Shown here in pieces: positions 1-8,774 of a DNA stretch of 64,000 bases; positions within the stretch are counted from its first letter, which is position 1, and every line of letters begins with the position of its first letter. The DNA comes from CAYOWK01 sp964407665 (GTDB taxonomy: Bacteria; Pseudomonadota; Alphaproteobacteria; Caulobacterales; Hyphomonadaceae). The notes under the pieces were generated by a model that was given only the letters and a program-made list of their open reading frames with translations, was not told the DNA's origin and did not search any database. The stretch covers positions 48,505 through 112,504 of the forward strand of contig CAYOWK010000008.1 in the NCBI GenBank assembly GCA_964407665.1, given 5' to 3'. A program made the position numbers and the translations under genes.

Positions 1-233
1 TCGCGCGCGCCCTCAGCGAGGTTTCCCGCCGCCTCATCAACGGTCTGAACCGTTGCAGCGCCGAGGTCCTTGAGTTCTTCGCCTACGGGTTCTGCAGAGT
101 CGGCCAGATCCTTGAGTCCCTCGTCCATCTGGGCGCCGGCGCCTTCGAGAGACCCTTCCCGCACCCACATCACGCCCATCACGCCCGCAAAAACGAGCAC
201 AACGGCCAAACCGATTGCTGCAAGAATTCTCAT
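1..233 (-). CDS. Small single-pass membrane or secreted protein, C-terminus cut by window edge
   Basis: The reading frame is open to the left edge, so only the first 77 residues are visible. An N-terminal hydrophobic stretch (about residues 3-22, rich in Ala, Val and Leu) is followed by an acidic, hydrophilic tail with repeated short motifs of the DEGLKDLAD / GEELKDLGA type, suggesting an amphipathic helix. I chose the ATG at 233 because GAGG lies nine bases upstream; an in-frame ATG at 242 has no spacing to that site. No family is recognised. It resembles small alphaproteobacterial membrane-anchored helical proteins, but that is inference only. Confidence 0.55.
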   Translation of the reverse strand, partial: MRILAAIGLAVVLVFAGVMGVMWVREGSLEGAGAQMDEGLKDLADSAEPVGEELKDLGAATVQTVDEAAGNLAEGAR

Positions 234-303
234 GTCCGCCATCCTCAACCAAGTCTGGCGAACAAACGCTGGTTAACGGCAGCGGGTTCCGGGCCGCTGG
301 ACC

Positions 304-2046
304 TCAGCCGCGCGGCGTGAACAAGGGGCGCAGTTCGTTCTTCAGGATCTTGCCGTTCGCGTTGCGGGGCAGCGGTTCGTTGCGGACCTGGACTTCCACC
401 GGCGTCTTGAAGGCGGCGAGGCGCTCGGCCACGAACTGGCGGAGCTCGGTGGGCGTCGCCGAGGTCTCCGGTTTCAGCTGCACGACGGCGCCGACCTCCT
501 CACCGAGTACCTTGTGCGGGATGCCGACGACTGCGGCGTCCATCACGGCCGGATGTTCGTAGAGGACGTTCTCGACCTCGACGCAGTAGACGTTCTCGCC
601 GCCGCGGATCAGCATGTCCTTCGCGCGGTCGAGCAGGTAGAGGAAGCCCTCCTCGTCAACCTTGCCGATGTCTCCGGTGACGACCCAGCCGTCGATGAAG
701 GTCTTGGCGGTGGCTTCCGGTTTGTTCCAGTAGAGCTTGCAGTTGCTGGGTCCGCGCGTCCAGACTTCGCCGACGCCGCCGGGCGGCAGCGCCTCGCCGT
801 TGGCGCCGACGATACGGAACTCTGCAACCGGAGCCGCAGCGCCACAGCTCTCCGGACGGACTTCATAGTCCCTGCCAAAGTTCACGCAGACGGCCGCGCA
901 GGTCTCGGTCATGCCCCAGCCGTTGGAGGAGAGGCTCGAGGGGAAGCGGCGCTTGATGGTGGCCAGCAGTTCCGGCGCAGACGGAGCGCCGCCATACGAC
1001 ACGAAGCCGATGGAGGAGAGATCATAATTGTCGCGGTCGGGATGTTCGAGCACCTGCCATGCGATGGCCGGCACCCCGCCAATGGTGGTGACCTTCTCGC
1101 GCTGGATGACGCCCAGCGCATCGACCACATCCCACTTGTACATCGTGATGATCTTGTCGGCGTTGATGACCGCCGGCAGCAGCCACGAGAACGCCCCCGT
1201 GACATGGAACAGCGGAATAGCGAGGAGCGCGACGCGTTGCGGTCCGCCCTTCGGATCGCGAACCGGAACGGGCTCGCCGCTGCGAAGGAAATGGCGGGCC
1301 TGGCAGGTGGCGGAGTTGAAGGCGCCGGAGATGCACGCGCGGTTGGTGGCCAGCGCGCCCTTCGGTTTGCCGGTTGTGCCCGAGGTGTAGAAGATCGTGG
1401 CGTCGTCGTCCGGCTGGACGTCGGCGTCCGGCAGGCTGATGTCCGGCAGGGCGGCCCAGTCGTTTGCTCCGCCGATGAGTGCATCAAGCGCCACGATGCG
1501 CGGGTCTGCCTCTTCGTCTCCGCCGCGCGTGACCAGCACGTGCCTGAGCTGCGGGAGGTTCGGCAGGTGTTCGCGGATACGCTCGAGCTTTTCGAGGTCG
1601 ACGATGGCGACCTTGGCGCCGGAATCCGACAGGCCGTATTCCAGTTCCTCGCCCGACCACCAGGCATTCAGCGGCGTGGCGATGGCGCCCAGCGACAGGG
1701 TCGCGAAGAGGGCCACCGGCCATTGCGGATAGTTGCGCATGCAGATCGCGACGCGGTCGCCTTTCTTCACGCCGTAGTCGTTTGCGAGCCGGGTTGCGAG
1801 ATGGGCGACCGCCTTGAAGTGGGCGGCGAACGTGACGCGCTCATGCTGGTAGAGGAAGAACTCCTTCTCGCCCCACTCGCGAGACTGCTGAATCAGGGCG
1901 CGGAAGGTTGTGGCGTTCTTGTAGGCACGCAGAGGCACGCCGCCGATCACGACCTCCTCGGCCGCAAAACGGGCCGCCGGGCTGGTCAGCAGCGCATTGC
2001 ACTCCGCTATGGTACGAGCCGGAAATGTTGCGCCCTGGTCAGCCAT
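304..2046 (-). CDS. Fatty-acyl-CoA / AMP-dependent synthetase (class I adenylate-forming ligase)
   Basis: A full-length 580-residue ANL-superfamily enzyme. It would activate a carboxylic acid with ATP to an acyl-adenylate and transfer it to CoA. The phosphate-binding loop YTSGTTGKPKG is at residues 220-230, the adenine-binding motif GWGMTE lies in the middle, TGDIG with DRAKDMLIRGGENVY marks the hinge, and the C-terminal catalytic lysine lies in PRNANGKILK. The family favours medium- or long-chain fatty acids, but the substrate cannot be read from sequence. It is divergent from the acetyltransferase at 2228, with about 180 bases between them, and stands as a single gene. Confidence 0.9.
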   Translation of the reverse strand: MADQGATFPARTIAECNALLTSPAARFAAEEVVIGGVPLRAYKNATTFRALIQQSREWGEKEFFLYQHERVTFAAHFKAVAHLATRLANDYGVKKGDRVAICMRNYPQWPVALFATLSLGAIATPLNAWWSGEELEYGLSDSGAKVAIVDLEKLERIREHLPNLPQLRHVLVTRGGDEEADPRIVALDALIGGANDWAALPDISLPDADVQPDDDATIFYTSGTTGKPKGALATNRACISGAFNSATCQARHFLRSGEPVPVRDPKGGPQRVALLAIPLFHVTGAFSWLLPAVINADKIITMYKWDVVDALGVIQREKVTTIGGVPAIAWQVLEHPDRDNYDLSSIGFVSYGGAPSAPELLATIKRRFPSSLSSNGWGMTETCAAVCVNFGRDYEVRPESCGAAAPVAEFRIVGANGEALPPGGVGEVWTRGPSNCKLYWNKPEATAKTFIDGWVVTGDIGKVDEEGFLYLLDRAKDMLIRGGENVYCVEVENVLYEHPAVMDAAVVGIPHKVLGEEVGAVVQLKPETSATPTELRQFVAERLAAFKTPVEVQVRNEPLPRNANGKILKNELRPLFTPRG

Positions 2047-2227
2047 TTGCCCTCACTCGGTCCGAGACATCCTGTAACTGGCGTCGCCGCCAGAATCCGT
2101 CGCCTGATTGGCATAGGCGCCCCCAATTCGCCAGCCTGTTCGCCCTCTTCGCGCGAGGGGATCGTGCATGCAGACCGAGTGCGCGGTATGCTGGCGGACG
2201 CGCGCAGAAAAAGCCGGAGCTGACTGA

Positions 2228-2752
2228 ATGACCAGAGCGGAAAATGAGAGGCCGGTGGTGCGCGACGCCCTGGAAGCCGACCTGCCCGCCATCTGCGAGA
2301 TCTACAATCGCGCGGTGCGGGAAACCTTCGCCATCTGGTCCGAGGTCGAGACCACCGTCGCGCTGCGCGCCGCCTGGATGAAGGCGCGGCGCGCAGCCGG
2401 TTTTCCGGTCGTGGTCGCCTCTCCGCCGGACGCGCCTTCGGAGGTGCTGGGGTATGCAAGCTTCGGCGTGTTCCGTGACTTCCCGGGGTATGTGAAGACG
2501 GTCGAGCATTCGGTCTATGTCGCCAACGAAGCCCAGCGCAGGGGGGTGGGACGGCTGCTGCTCATGGCCCTCATCGATAGAGCGCGGGCCGGCGGTTTCG
2601 AAGCCATGGTGGGCGGCATCGATGCGGCGAATGCAGCGTCCCTGTCCCTGCACGAGCAGGCCGGCTTTGAGCTGCAGGGCGTGCTCAAGGGCGTGGGCCG
2701 CAAGTTCGGCAAGTCTCTGGATCTCGCCTTCATGGTGAAGGCGCTGGGTTGA
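2228..2752 (+). CDS. GNAT N-acetyltransferase, phosphinothricin acetyltransferase-like (PAT/MnaT type)
   Basis: A 174-residue single-domain GNAT protein. The N-terminal block VRDALEADLPAICEIYN and the acetyl-CoA-binding segment QRRGVGRLLLMALI (about residues 100-113) fit the PAT/MnaT branch, which acetylates the amino group of methionine derivatives or phosphinothricin. The later GGIDAANAASLSLHE block is also typical of that branch. The true substrate is unknown. The ATG directly follows a TGA and has weak upstream AG-rich sequence; no better start is visible. Convergent with the hypothetical gene ending at 2760. Confidence 0.85.
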   Translation: MTRAENERPVVRDALEADLPAICEIYNRAVRETFAIWSEVETTVALRAAWMKARRAAGFPVVVASPPDAPSEVLGYASFGVFRDFPGYVKTVEHSVYVANEAQRRGVGRLLLMALIDRARAGGFEAMVGGIDAANAASLSLHEQAGFELQGVLKGVGRKFGKSLDLAFMVKALG

Positions 2753-2759
2753 GTTTGCC

Positions 2760-3233
2760 TCAGAACGCGCCGGGCTCCAGCCACGCCTCGAAGTCCGCCA
2801 GCGCGTCCGGCGCAGCCGCGTACAGCATGCGCTGGCCTGCGTGATAGCAGAGCGACCGTCCGGGCGAGACGAGCGCAGCCGCCCCCGCAGCGTCCGTCAA
2901 CCGCATCAGGGCTTCGATGTCCGGCGGCCGGTTCAGCTCGCAGACATGGAGGGTTCGCGGCTCCCAGACGTTCCAGTCGGGGTTATAGACCGTGGGCGAG
3001 TGCTCGGCGCGGCCCGCGGAGACCACGGCCGCAGGATCGGCGCCCACCAGCAGCAGCCAGCAAGGTCCGGCAGCCAGCAGATCCGCAGCGTCCTGCTCAT
3101 GACCCGACCGCAGGCGGCGCTCGACGGGCGCCTCGAACAGGATGTGCGAATAGCCGTCCCTCAGCGTTGATCCGCGAAAGGTCTTGCGGAGAAAGGACTG
3201 GACCTCGTCCAGCAGAGATTGCGGCTCATCCAA
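2760..3233 (-). CDS. Hypothetical cytosolic protein
   Basis: A 157-residue protein of unknown function. The reading frame stays open further upstream, but I place the start at the TTG at 3233 because GGAG lies seven bases before it. The next in-frame upstream region would run against the hemerythrin gene's leader. Visible features are a Trp/Pro/Glu segment (NPDWNVWEPRTLH), no signal peptide, no membrane segment, and a C-terminus rich in Ala. It is convergent with the acetyltransferase (seven bases between the two stop codons) and divergent from the hemerythrin gene at 3348. Confidence 0.6.
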   Translation of the reverse strand: MDEPQSLLDEVQSFLRKTFRGSTLRDGYSHILFEAPVERRLRSGHEQDAADLLAAGPCWLLLVGADPAAVVSAGRAEHSPTVYNPDWNVWEPRTLHVCELNRPPDIEALMRLTDAAGAAALVSPGRSLCYHAGQRMLYAAAPDALADFEAWLEPGAF

Positions 3234-3347
3234 GGGGCGTCTCCGGACGCAATGGAACCCGGCGCAGATATCCGCCGTTCCTTCCCGGTATTTCCGAACG
3301 CCAACCCCGCCGCAAGTCCGCGCGCCGCACGACACGGGACGATGACC

Positions 3348-3830
3348 ATGAACATCTATGACCGCATCAAGCAGGATCACGACGCGGCGCGAAAGGTGAT
3401 CACCCAGTTGAAGGCCACGACGCCAGAAGAAGGCAAACAGCGCCAGAAGCTCTTTGACCACCTCAAGATCGAAATGTGGGTGCACCACAAGGTCGAGGAG
3501 GCGGTGTTCTATTCCTACCTGCGTGCGGGCGACGACATGCACGGCGAGGCCATGGAAGCCTACAACGAGCACCACATGGCAAACGGCGTCTTCGAGGAGC
3601 TCGACACCTTCCCCGTCGACAGCGAGGAATGGGGCATGAAGTTCAAGGCGCTGTGCGAACTCGTCGAGCACCACATGGACGAGGAAGAGGAAGACTTCTT
3701 CCCGGAAGCCCGAAAGACGATTTCAGACGAAGTTGCAGACCTGATGGGCGAGGAGTTCGACAGCCGCAAGGCGGCGGCTCTCGCTGCGCTCGCGCCCCTC
3801 AAAGTGTCCAAGCAAATGGAAAAGGCGTAG
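3348..3830 (+). CDS. Hemerythrin HHE domain protein
   Basis: A 160-residue alpha-helical protein with the hemerythrin-like metal ligands in order: HD at residues 11-12, HH with a following EE pair near 46-51, HH near 75-76 and HH near 108-109 before an acidic EEEEDFFPE run. Such domains bind a di-iron centre and act in oxygen, NO or iron sensing or in stress protection. The C-terminal tail is Ala/Lys-rich. Of two in-frame ATGs (3342 and 3348) the second has GGGA at eight-base spacing and is preferred. A second hemerythrin-domain gene lies at 30184. Confidence 0.88.
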   Translation: MNIYDRIKQDHDAARKVITQLKATTPEEGKQRQKLFDHLKIEMWVHHKVEEAVFYSYLRAGDDMHGEAMEAYNEHHMANGVFEELDTFPVDSEEWGMKFKALCELVEHHMDEEEEDFFPEARKTISDEVADLMGEEFDSRKAAALAALAPLKVSKQMEKA

Positions 3831-3833
3831 GGG

Positions 3834-5747
3834 TCAGCCCGCAGCCAGCTTCAGGGCGCGTTCGTCGCCCCGTCCCAGCGCCTTGATGGCGGTCGCGGCG
3901 ATGGAGCGCGCGTCGAGGCCCGCCTGCTCGTACATGCGCTCGGGTGAGTCCTGGTCCTGGAAGATGTCCGGCAGCGTCAGCGTGCGGATCTTGAGGCCCG
4001 TATCGAGACGGCCCGTCTCGGCGAGGTGGTGCAGCACGAAAGCTCCAAAGCCGCCGCGCGCGCCCTCCTCGATCGTGATCAGCACCTCATGGTGGCGCGC
4101 CAGCTGGGCGATCAGCGCCTCATCGAGCGGCTTGGCGAAGCGGGCGTCGGCGACGGTGGTGGACAGACCCTGCTTCTCCAGCATGTCGGCCGCGCGCAGG
4201 GCTTCCTGCAGGCGCGCGCCAAACGACAGGATGGCGATGGCTCCACCCTCGCGGACTACGCGCCCCTTGCCGATTTCGAAGGGTTTGGGATCTTCCAGAA
4301 GAGCCAGCCCGATCCCCTCGCCGCGCGGATAGCGGAAGGCAGAGGGACGATCGTCGATGATATGGGCGGTGGCGACCATGCGCTGAAGCTCGGTCTCGTC
4401 GGATGCGGCCATCAGCACGAAGCCGGGCAGCGCGCCGAGATAGCCGACGTCGAACGATCCGGCGTGGGTCGGACCATCGGCGCCGACAAGGCCGGCGCGG
4501 TCGATGGCGAAGCGGACCGGCAGGCCCTGGATCGCAACGTCGTGGACGACGCTGTCATAGCCGCGCTGCAGGAAGGTGGAATAGATCGCCGCGAACGGAC
4601 GCATGCCCTCCGCAGCAAGGCCTGCCGCGAAGGTGACGGCGTGCTGCTCGGCTATGCCGACATCGAAGCAGCGGTCCGGGAACTTCGAGCCGAAATGGTC
4701 GAGGCCTGTGCCCGAGGGCATGGCGGCGGTGATGCCGACAACCTTCGGGTCCTTGGTGGCAAGACGCACGAGCTCGTTGGCGAAGACTTTTGTATAGGAC
4801 GGCGGCCCGGCCTTGGCCTTGGCCTGCTCGCCCGTGACGACGTTGAACTTCGAGACGCCATGATACTTGTCGTCGGCATTCTCGGCCGGCTCATAGCCGT
4901 GGCCCTTCTGGGTCACGACGTGGACAAGCACCGGACCGTTGTCCATGTCGCGGACGTTCTCGAGCACGTCGACCAGCGCGTTCATGTCGTGGCCGTCGAT
5001 GGGGCCGACATAGTAGAAGCCCAGCGCGTCGAACATGTCGCCGCCCATGGCGAAGTTGCGCGTGTAGTGCTCGGCCTTCCGGGCCACAGCATCAAGACCG
5101 ATCTTGCGGGCGGCCTTCTTCGCAAGGCTTCGGACCTGGCGGTAGCCCTTCGAGGACACGGTGCGCGAGAGATAGTGGCTCATCGCGCCGACCGGCGGGG
5201 CGATGGACATGTCGTTGTCGTTGAGGATGACCACCAGCTTCGTGTGCAGGCCGCCAGCGTGGTTCATGGCCTCGTAGATCATGCCGGCTGTCATCGCGCC
5301 GTCGCCGACAACAGCTATGACCTTGTTGTCGTCGCCAGCGATATCCCGGGCGACGGCAAAGCCGGTGGCTGCGGAAATTGACGTTCCGGCGTGGGCCGCG
5401 CCGAACGGGTCAAACTCGCTTTCGCCCCGCTTGGTGAAGCCAGAGAGACCGCCGCCCTGACGCAGGGTGCGGATGCGGTCCCGGCGGCCGGTGAGGATCT
5501 TGTGGGGATAGGCCTGGTGGCCGACGTCCCAGACGATCTTGTCGCGGGGCGTGTCGAAGACGGCATGCAGCGCCACGGTCAGCTCGACCACGCCGAGACC
5601 TGCGCCGAGGTGACCGCCCGTGACGGACACCGCGCTGACTGTCTCGCTGCGCAGTTCATCCGCCAGCTGCCGAAGGTCGGCCCGCGACCGGTTCTTGAGG
5701 TCCGCTGGCGAGGAAATCGTGTCGAGAAGGGGCGTGCTGGGCGTCAT
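3834..5747 (-). CDS. dxs: 1-deoxy-D-xylulose-5-phosphate synthase
   Basis: A 637-residue thiamine-diphosphate enzyme that condenses pyruvate with glyceraldehyde-3-phosphate, the first step of the MEP isoprenoid pathway. The TPP-binding motif runs from GDG at 148-150 to NDND at 176-179. The catalytic/activator Glu lies in GIAEQHA (Glu367), and the transketolase C-terminal domain ends the protein. Length matches the family (about 620-640). It is the last gene of a minus-strand run xseB-ispA-dxs, 30 bases after ispA. That order is a common proteobacterial arrangement linking precursor supply to prenyl diphosphate synthesis. Confidence 0.97.
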   Translation of the reverse strand: MTPSTPLLDTISSPADLKNRSRADLRQLADELRSETVSAVSVTGGHLGAGLGVVELTVALHAVFDTPRDKIVWDVGHQAYPHKILTGRRDRIRTLRQGGGLSGFTKRGESEFDPFGAAHAGTSISAATGFAVARDIAGDDNKVIAVVGDGAMTAGMIYEAMNHAGGLHTKLVVILNDNDMSIAPPVGAMSHYLSRTVSSKGYRQVRSLAKKAARKIGLDAVARKAEHYTRNFAMGGDMFDALGFYYVGPIDGHDMNALVDVLENVRDMDNGPVLVHVVTQKGHGYEPAENADDKYHGVSKFNVVTGEQAKAKAGPPSYTKVFANELVRLATKDPKVVGITAAMPSGTGLDHFGSKFPDRCFDVGIAEQHAVTFAAGLAAEGMRPFAAIYSTFLQRGYDSVVHDVAIQGLPVRFAIDRAGLVGADGPTHAGSFDVGYLGALPGFVLMAASDETELQRMVATAHIIDDRPSAFRYPRGEGIGLALLEDPKPFEIGKGRVVREGGAIAILSFGARLQEALRAADMLEKQGLSTTVADARFAKPLDEALIAQLARHHEVLITIEEGARGGFGAFVLHHLAETGRLDTGLKIRTLTLPDIFQDQDSPERMYEQAGLDARSIAATAIKALGRGDERALKLAAG

Positions 5748-5777
5748 GACGAGATCAATATCCTGAAACCCGGATAA

Positions 5778-6683
5778 TTAGTGGCGGCGGTAAAGCACAA
5801 AATCGACCGTGTGCAGAAGAGTGGAAGCCCGCGCGCCAAAAGACGCCAGATGTTGTTTAGCCTGTGCGGCGAGATAGCGCACCCGGGCTCTGGCGCCATC
5901 AACACCCAGTAAAGTCACGAAATTCACCTTACCGGCCATGGCGTCCTTGTCGGTCGCCTTGCCCAGCTCGGCCGCTTCGCCCTCCACATCCAGGAGGTCG
6001 TCCACAATCTGGAACGCCAATCCTAAATCGTTCGTGTATCCCGCGATGGCCTGCCGCTCGTGCTCCAGCGCGCCGCCGAGCACGGCGCCGACCTCTCCCG
6101 AGAAGGTAATCAGGGCGCCCGTCTTGAGACGCTGCATGCGGGTCAGGACCTGAAGGGGTTCTTCTGTGTCGGTATCCGGCTTCATGTCGATCATCTGGCC
6201 GGCGACCATGCCGCGAGGCCCGGCCGCGATGGCCATGCGCTCGACCAGCTTGCAGCGCATCAGGGCGTCGCGGTGGGTCTCGGGCGAGGCCATGATCTCG
6301 AAGGCCAGCGCCAGAAGGGCGTCTCCCGCAAGAATGGCGGTGGCTTCATCGAACGCCTTGTGGACGGTGGGCTGGCCGCGGCGGAAGTCGTCATTGTCCA
6401 GCGCCGGAAGATCGTCGTGGATCAGCGAATAGGCATGGACGCACTCGATGGCGGCCGCCGCCCGCAGCAGCGACTTCTCCTGCGCGCCGAACATCCGCCC
6501 GACCTCAATGGCGATGAAGGGCCGGAGCCGCTTGCCGCTGCCCAGGGCGCCGTGGCGCATGGCGCGCATGAGCTGCGCCTCGGGACCGCTGGCGGCGGGG
6601 ATGAGCTGGTCGAGCGCCACGGTAATGCGGTCGGCGACCTCATTCAGGCGCTGCTCGAACTGCGGATTGACCTCGGAAATCAC
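5778..6683 (-). CDS. ispA: Farnesyl diphosphate synthase (polyprenyl synthetase)
   Basis: A 301-residue trans-prenyltransferase that elongates dimethylallyl diphosphate with isopentenyl diphosphate to farnesyl diphosphate. The first aspartate-rich motif DDLPALD is at residues 90-96 and the second, VDDLLD, at 227-232. The lysine of GSGKRLRP is near 51. The usual DDDD after the first motif reads DNDD here, a mild variation. The gene lies between xseB and dxs in the same orientation with 21- and 30-base gaps, so co-transcription is likely. Confidence 0.95.
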   Translation of the reverse strand: MISEVNPQFEQRLNEVADRITVALDQLIPAASGPEAQLMRAMRHGALGSGKRLRPFIAIEVGRMFGAQEKSLLRAAAAIECVHAYSLIHDDLPALDNDDFRRGQPTVHKAFDEATAILAGDALLALAFEIMASPETHRDALMRCKLVERMAIAAGPRGMVAGQMIDMKPDTDTEEPLQVLTRMQRLKTGALITFSGEVGAVLGGALEHERQAIAGYTNDLGLAFQIVDDLLDVEGEAAELGKATDKDAMAGKVNFVTLLGVDGARARVRYLAAQAKQHLASFGARASTLLHTVDFVLYRRH

Positions 6684-6704
6684 CGGCGCGTCTCCTGAAC
6701 TGGA

Positions 6705-6971
6705 CTAAAGGTCGTCGGCGGGCTCCAAACTGATGGCGCCCCCCGGACCCTGGACGATTTTCTCCACCTTGAGTTCGGCTTCCTTGAGCTTGCGCTCGCA
6801 GTGGGCCTTCAGGGCGGCGCCGCGTTCATAGATGCGGATGGAATCCTCAAGCGGGACATCGCCCGACTCAAGCTTGTTGACGATCTGCTCGAGCTGACCG
6901 AGCGCCGCCTCGAACGACAGCGACTGGATATCGGCCGCCGCACTCGCGTCTGGGGTTTTCGCTTCCGGCAT
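6705..6971 (-). CDS. xseB: Exodeoxyribonuclease VII small subunit
   Basis: An 88-residue protein with the XseB core SFEAALGQLEQIVNKLESGD, followed by the PLEDSIRIYERGAALKAHCE helix. It partners XseA to degrade single-stranded DNA. The frame is open further upstream, but the ATG at 6971 has GGAG at eight-base spacing and gives the normal family length. It heads the xseB-ispA-dxs operon. The large subunit is not in this window. Confidence 0.95.
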   Translation of the reverse strand: MPEAKTPDASAAADIQSLSFEAALGQLEQIVNKLESGDVPLEDSIRIYERGAALKAHCERKLKEAELKVEKIVQGPGGAISLEPADDL

Positions 6972-7044
6972 GGGGTCTCCGTTGAGGGCGCACCATAGGG
7001 AGCGTGCGCGCCGGGAACAATGCACTTTCGGACCGGCGCACAGC

Positions 7045-7701
7045 CTAACTGGTGCGCTGGTAGACCCGGTACGACCAGTAGGAATCGCCGCCGTCGCGGA
7101 TGCATTTCCAGCCCTTGCGGGCCAGCGGACGGCGCAGCATGCGGTTGAACCAGCCATGGGCCGCCAGCACGACGTCGGCGCCCTCCTCGGCGGCGGCGAT
7201 CAGGACGTCGGATGCCGCGGTGGCGCGGCGGCGGGTCTCGTCGACAGGCTCGTCGCCGTCATGGTGACCGAACAGCCAGACAAAGCGGGCGATCTTGTTC
7301 CAGGTCTTGGGAAGGTACTTCTTCTTTTCCGACCAGCGCGGCGGCGGCAGCGGCGCCTCGTTGAAGATATCAAGGTGGCGCACGGGCCGCCCGCCAGCGA
7401 TCATGGCGGCTGTTTCCTGCGCGCGAGGGCGGCCGCTTGCGAAAATGATCACATCGCCACTGGCGTGTTTCAGCAGGTCGCCGGGGCACTGTTGTCCGCC
7501 AGCCAGAGAGCCCGTCTCGTAACGGCCCCACCAGTCGCGATACTCGCGCCAGTGCAGGCGCGGGCCAGCATCGCGGTCAAGCGCAGGCTTGCCGTGCCGG
7601 ACCACGATGATCCGGCCCGGGCGCGGCGCCTTTCCGGGTCGACCGGCGGCGGACGGGCCTGAACGGGATTGGCCGGTGTCGGTCACCACCGCAGCATCCA
7701 T
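7045..7701 (-). CDS. Histidine phosphatase family protein
   Basis: A 218-residue branch-1-like phosphoglycerate-mutase-fold protein. The phosphohistidine motif VVRHGKP lies near residue 40, ASGRPRAQET supplies the usual arginine of the family, and AAHGWFNR near the C-terminus supplies the second catalytic histidine. The first 30 residues are Gly/Pro/Arg-rich and unlike the fold. The ATG at 7701 was chosen over a TTG nine bases upstream because the TTG leaves no room for a ribosome-binding site. The substrate is unknown. It lies 73 bases upstream of xseB on the same strand. Confidence 0.83.
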   Translation of the reverse strand: MDAAVVTDTGQSRSGPSAAGRPGKAPRPGRIIVVRHGKPALDRDAGPRLHWREYRDWWGRYETGSLAGGQQCPGDLLKHASGDVIIFASGRPRAQETAAMIAGGRPVRHLDIFNEAPLPPPRWSEKKKYLPKTWNKIARFVWLFGHHDGDEPVDETRRRATAASDVLIAAAEEGADVVLAAHGWFNRMLRRPLARKGWKCIRDGGDSYWSYRVYQRTS

Positions 7702-7807
7702 GAATAACAAGCCCTGACCAAACCCCGTCCAGCCACGATACGGCTGTCCGCCCCGCGCTGCTTAGACCATTCCGCGCGAGCGTCAAAAAGCCTTTTGCGA
7801 GAGACGG

Positions 7808-8689
7808 TCAGAGACCCTTCCAGAGACGCGGAGCTGCGCATTCCGCGCCCTCTGCCTGGCGGCAGCGGTGCAGGGTGAAGAGCACGGTGTCGGCACGCCC
7901 GATCAGGTGATCGATGGGGACAAAGCCGATGGCGCGGTCCACGGTGCGCGCGTCGCACACCCCATTCCAGGCTTCCGGCGCCAGTTCGGCGAGGCCCGGA
8001 TGGCCGGAACAGGCGCGGCTGTCCTCCGAATTGTCGCGGTTATCGCCCATCATGAAGACATGACCTTCGGGCACCTTGAAGATCGGCGTGCGGTCGAGCC
8101 CGGCGCTGTCGCGCCATTCCTGGATCAGGTGCGACCCTTTCTCACCCGGAAGCGTCTCGCGATACTCGGTCGCGGTGGTGAGCAGCCCGGGCGGGGCGTC
8201 GTAGGCGACGTAGCTGGTGCGCCGGACTTCCTCGCGGACGACTTCCTCGCCGTTGACCCAGAGATGCCCGCCGCGCATCTGCACAGTGTCGCCCGACAGG
8301 CCGATCACGCGCTTGATCATGACCTTGCCGTCTGACGGATGCTGGAAGACTGCAACATCGCCGCGGTTGGGCGGCCGAACCCAGACGCCGTCCTTCGGAT
8401 TGTCGTCATCCTCGCTGATGAACAGCTTGCCGAGGCCGAACGGAACCGAATTCCGGTTGTAGCCATAGACGAACTTGGCCACTGCCACCCGGTCGCCGAC
8501 CTGCAGGGCCGGAACCATGCTCTCCGAGGGGATTGACCTCAACTCATAGACGAAGGTCGAAAACAGAAGCCAGAACGGCACAAAAACCGCGATCGTGAGC
8601 GCGGTTTCGCGAATTTCATGCGCCACGCGCTCGGCGACCGACTTCTTGTCGGCCTCCGCCGAGGGCTCCGAGGAGGTTTCCGTAGACAT
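7808..8689 (-). CDS. lepB: Signal peptidase I
   Basis: A 293-residue membrane serine protease that removes signal peptides from secreted preproteins. One transmembrane helix (about residues 29-48) is followed by the catalytic serine motif PSESM (Ser57), the catalytic lysine in MIKRVIG (Lys126) and the conserved GDNRDNSEDSR block at 215-225, the S26 family order. A long insertion between Ser and Lys (about 80-105) is acidic. The gene stands about 100 bases upstream of the histidine phosphatase gene on the same strand. The sortase target and the many secreted proteins in this window have cleavable signals it could process. Confidence 0.95.
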   Translation of the reverse strand: MSTETSSEPSAEADKKSVAERVAHEIRETALTIAVFVPFWLLFSTFVYELRSIPSESMVPALQVGDRVAVAKFVYGYNRNSVPFGLGKLFISEDDDNPKDGVWVRPPNRGDVAVFQHPSDGKVMIKRVIGLSGDTVQMRGGHLWVNGEEVVREEVRRTSYVAYDAPPGLLTTATEYRETLPGEKGSHLIQEWRDSAGLDRTPIFKVPEGHVFMMGDNRDNSEDSRACSGHPGLAELAPEAWNGVCDARTVDRAIGFVPIDHLIGRADTVLFTLHRCRQAEGAECAAPRLWKGL

Positions 8690-8774
8690 GCAACAACTAC
8701 CCTGCCTGGTCCCGCATCGCCCGTGACCATGGGCGCGCCGCAGCGCCTCATACGTTATGGATGCGACCGCCGCG

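Noticed and set aside
514..2223. 569-residue open frame antisense to the acyl-CoA ligase gene
   Set aside because: It mirrors the sense gene's codons in high-GC DNA, has no domain or start signal, and the sense frame carries all ANL motifs.
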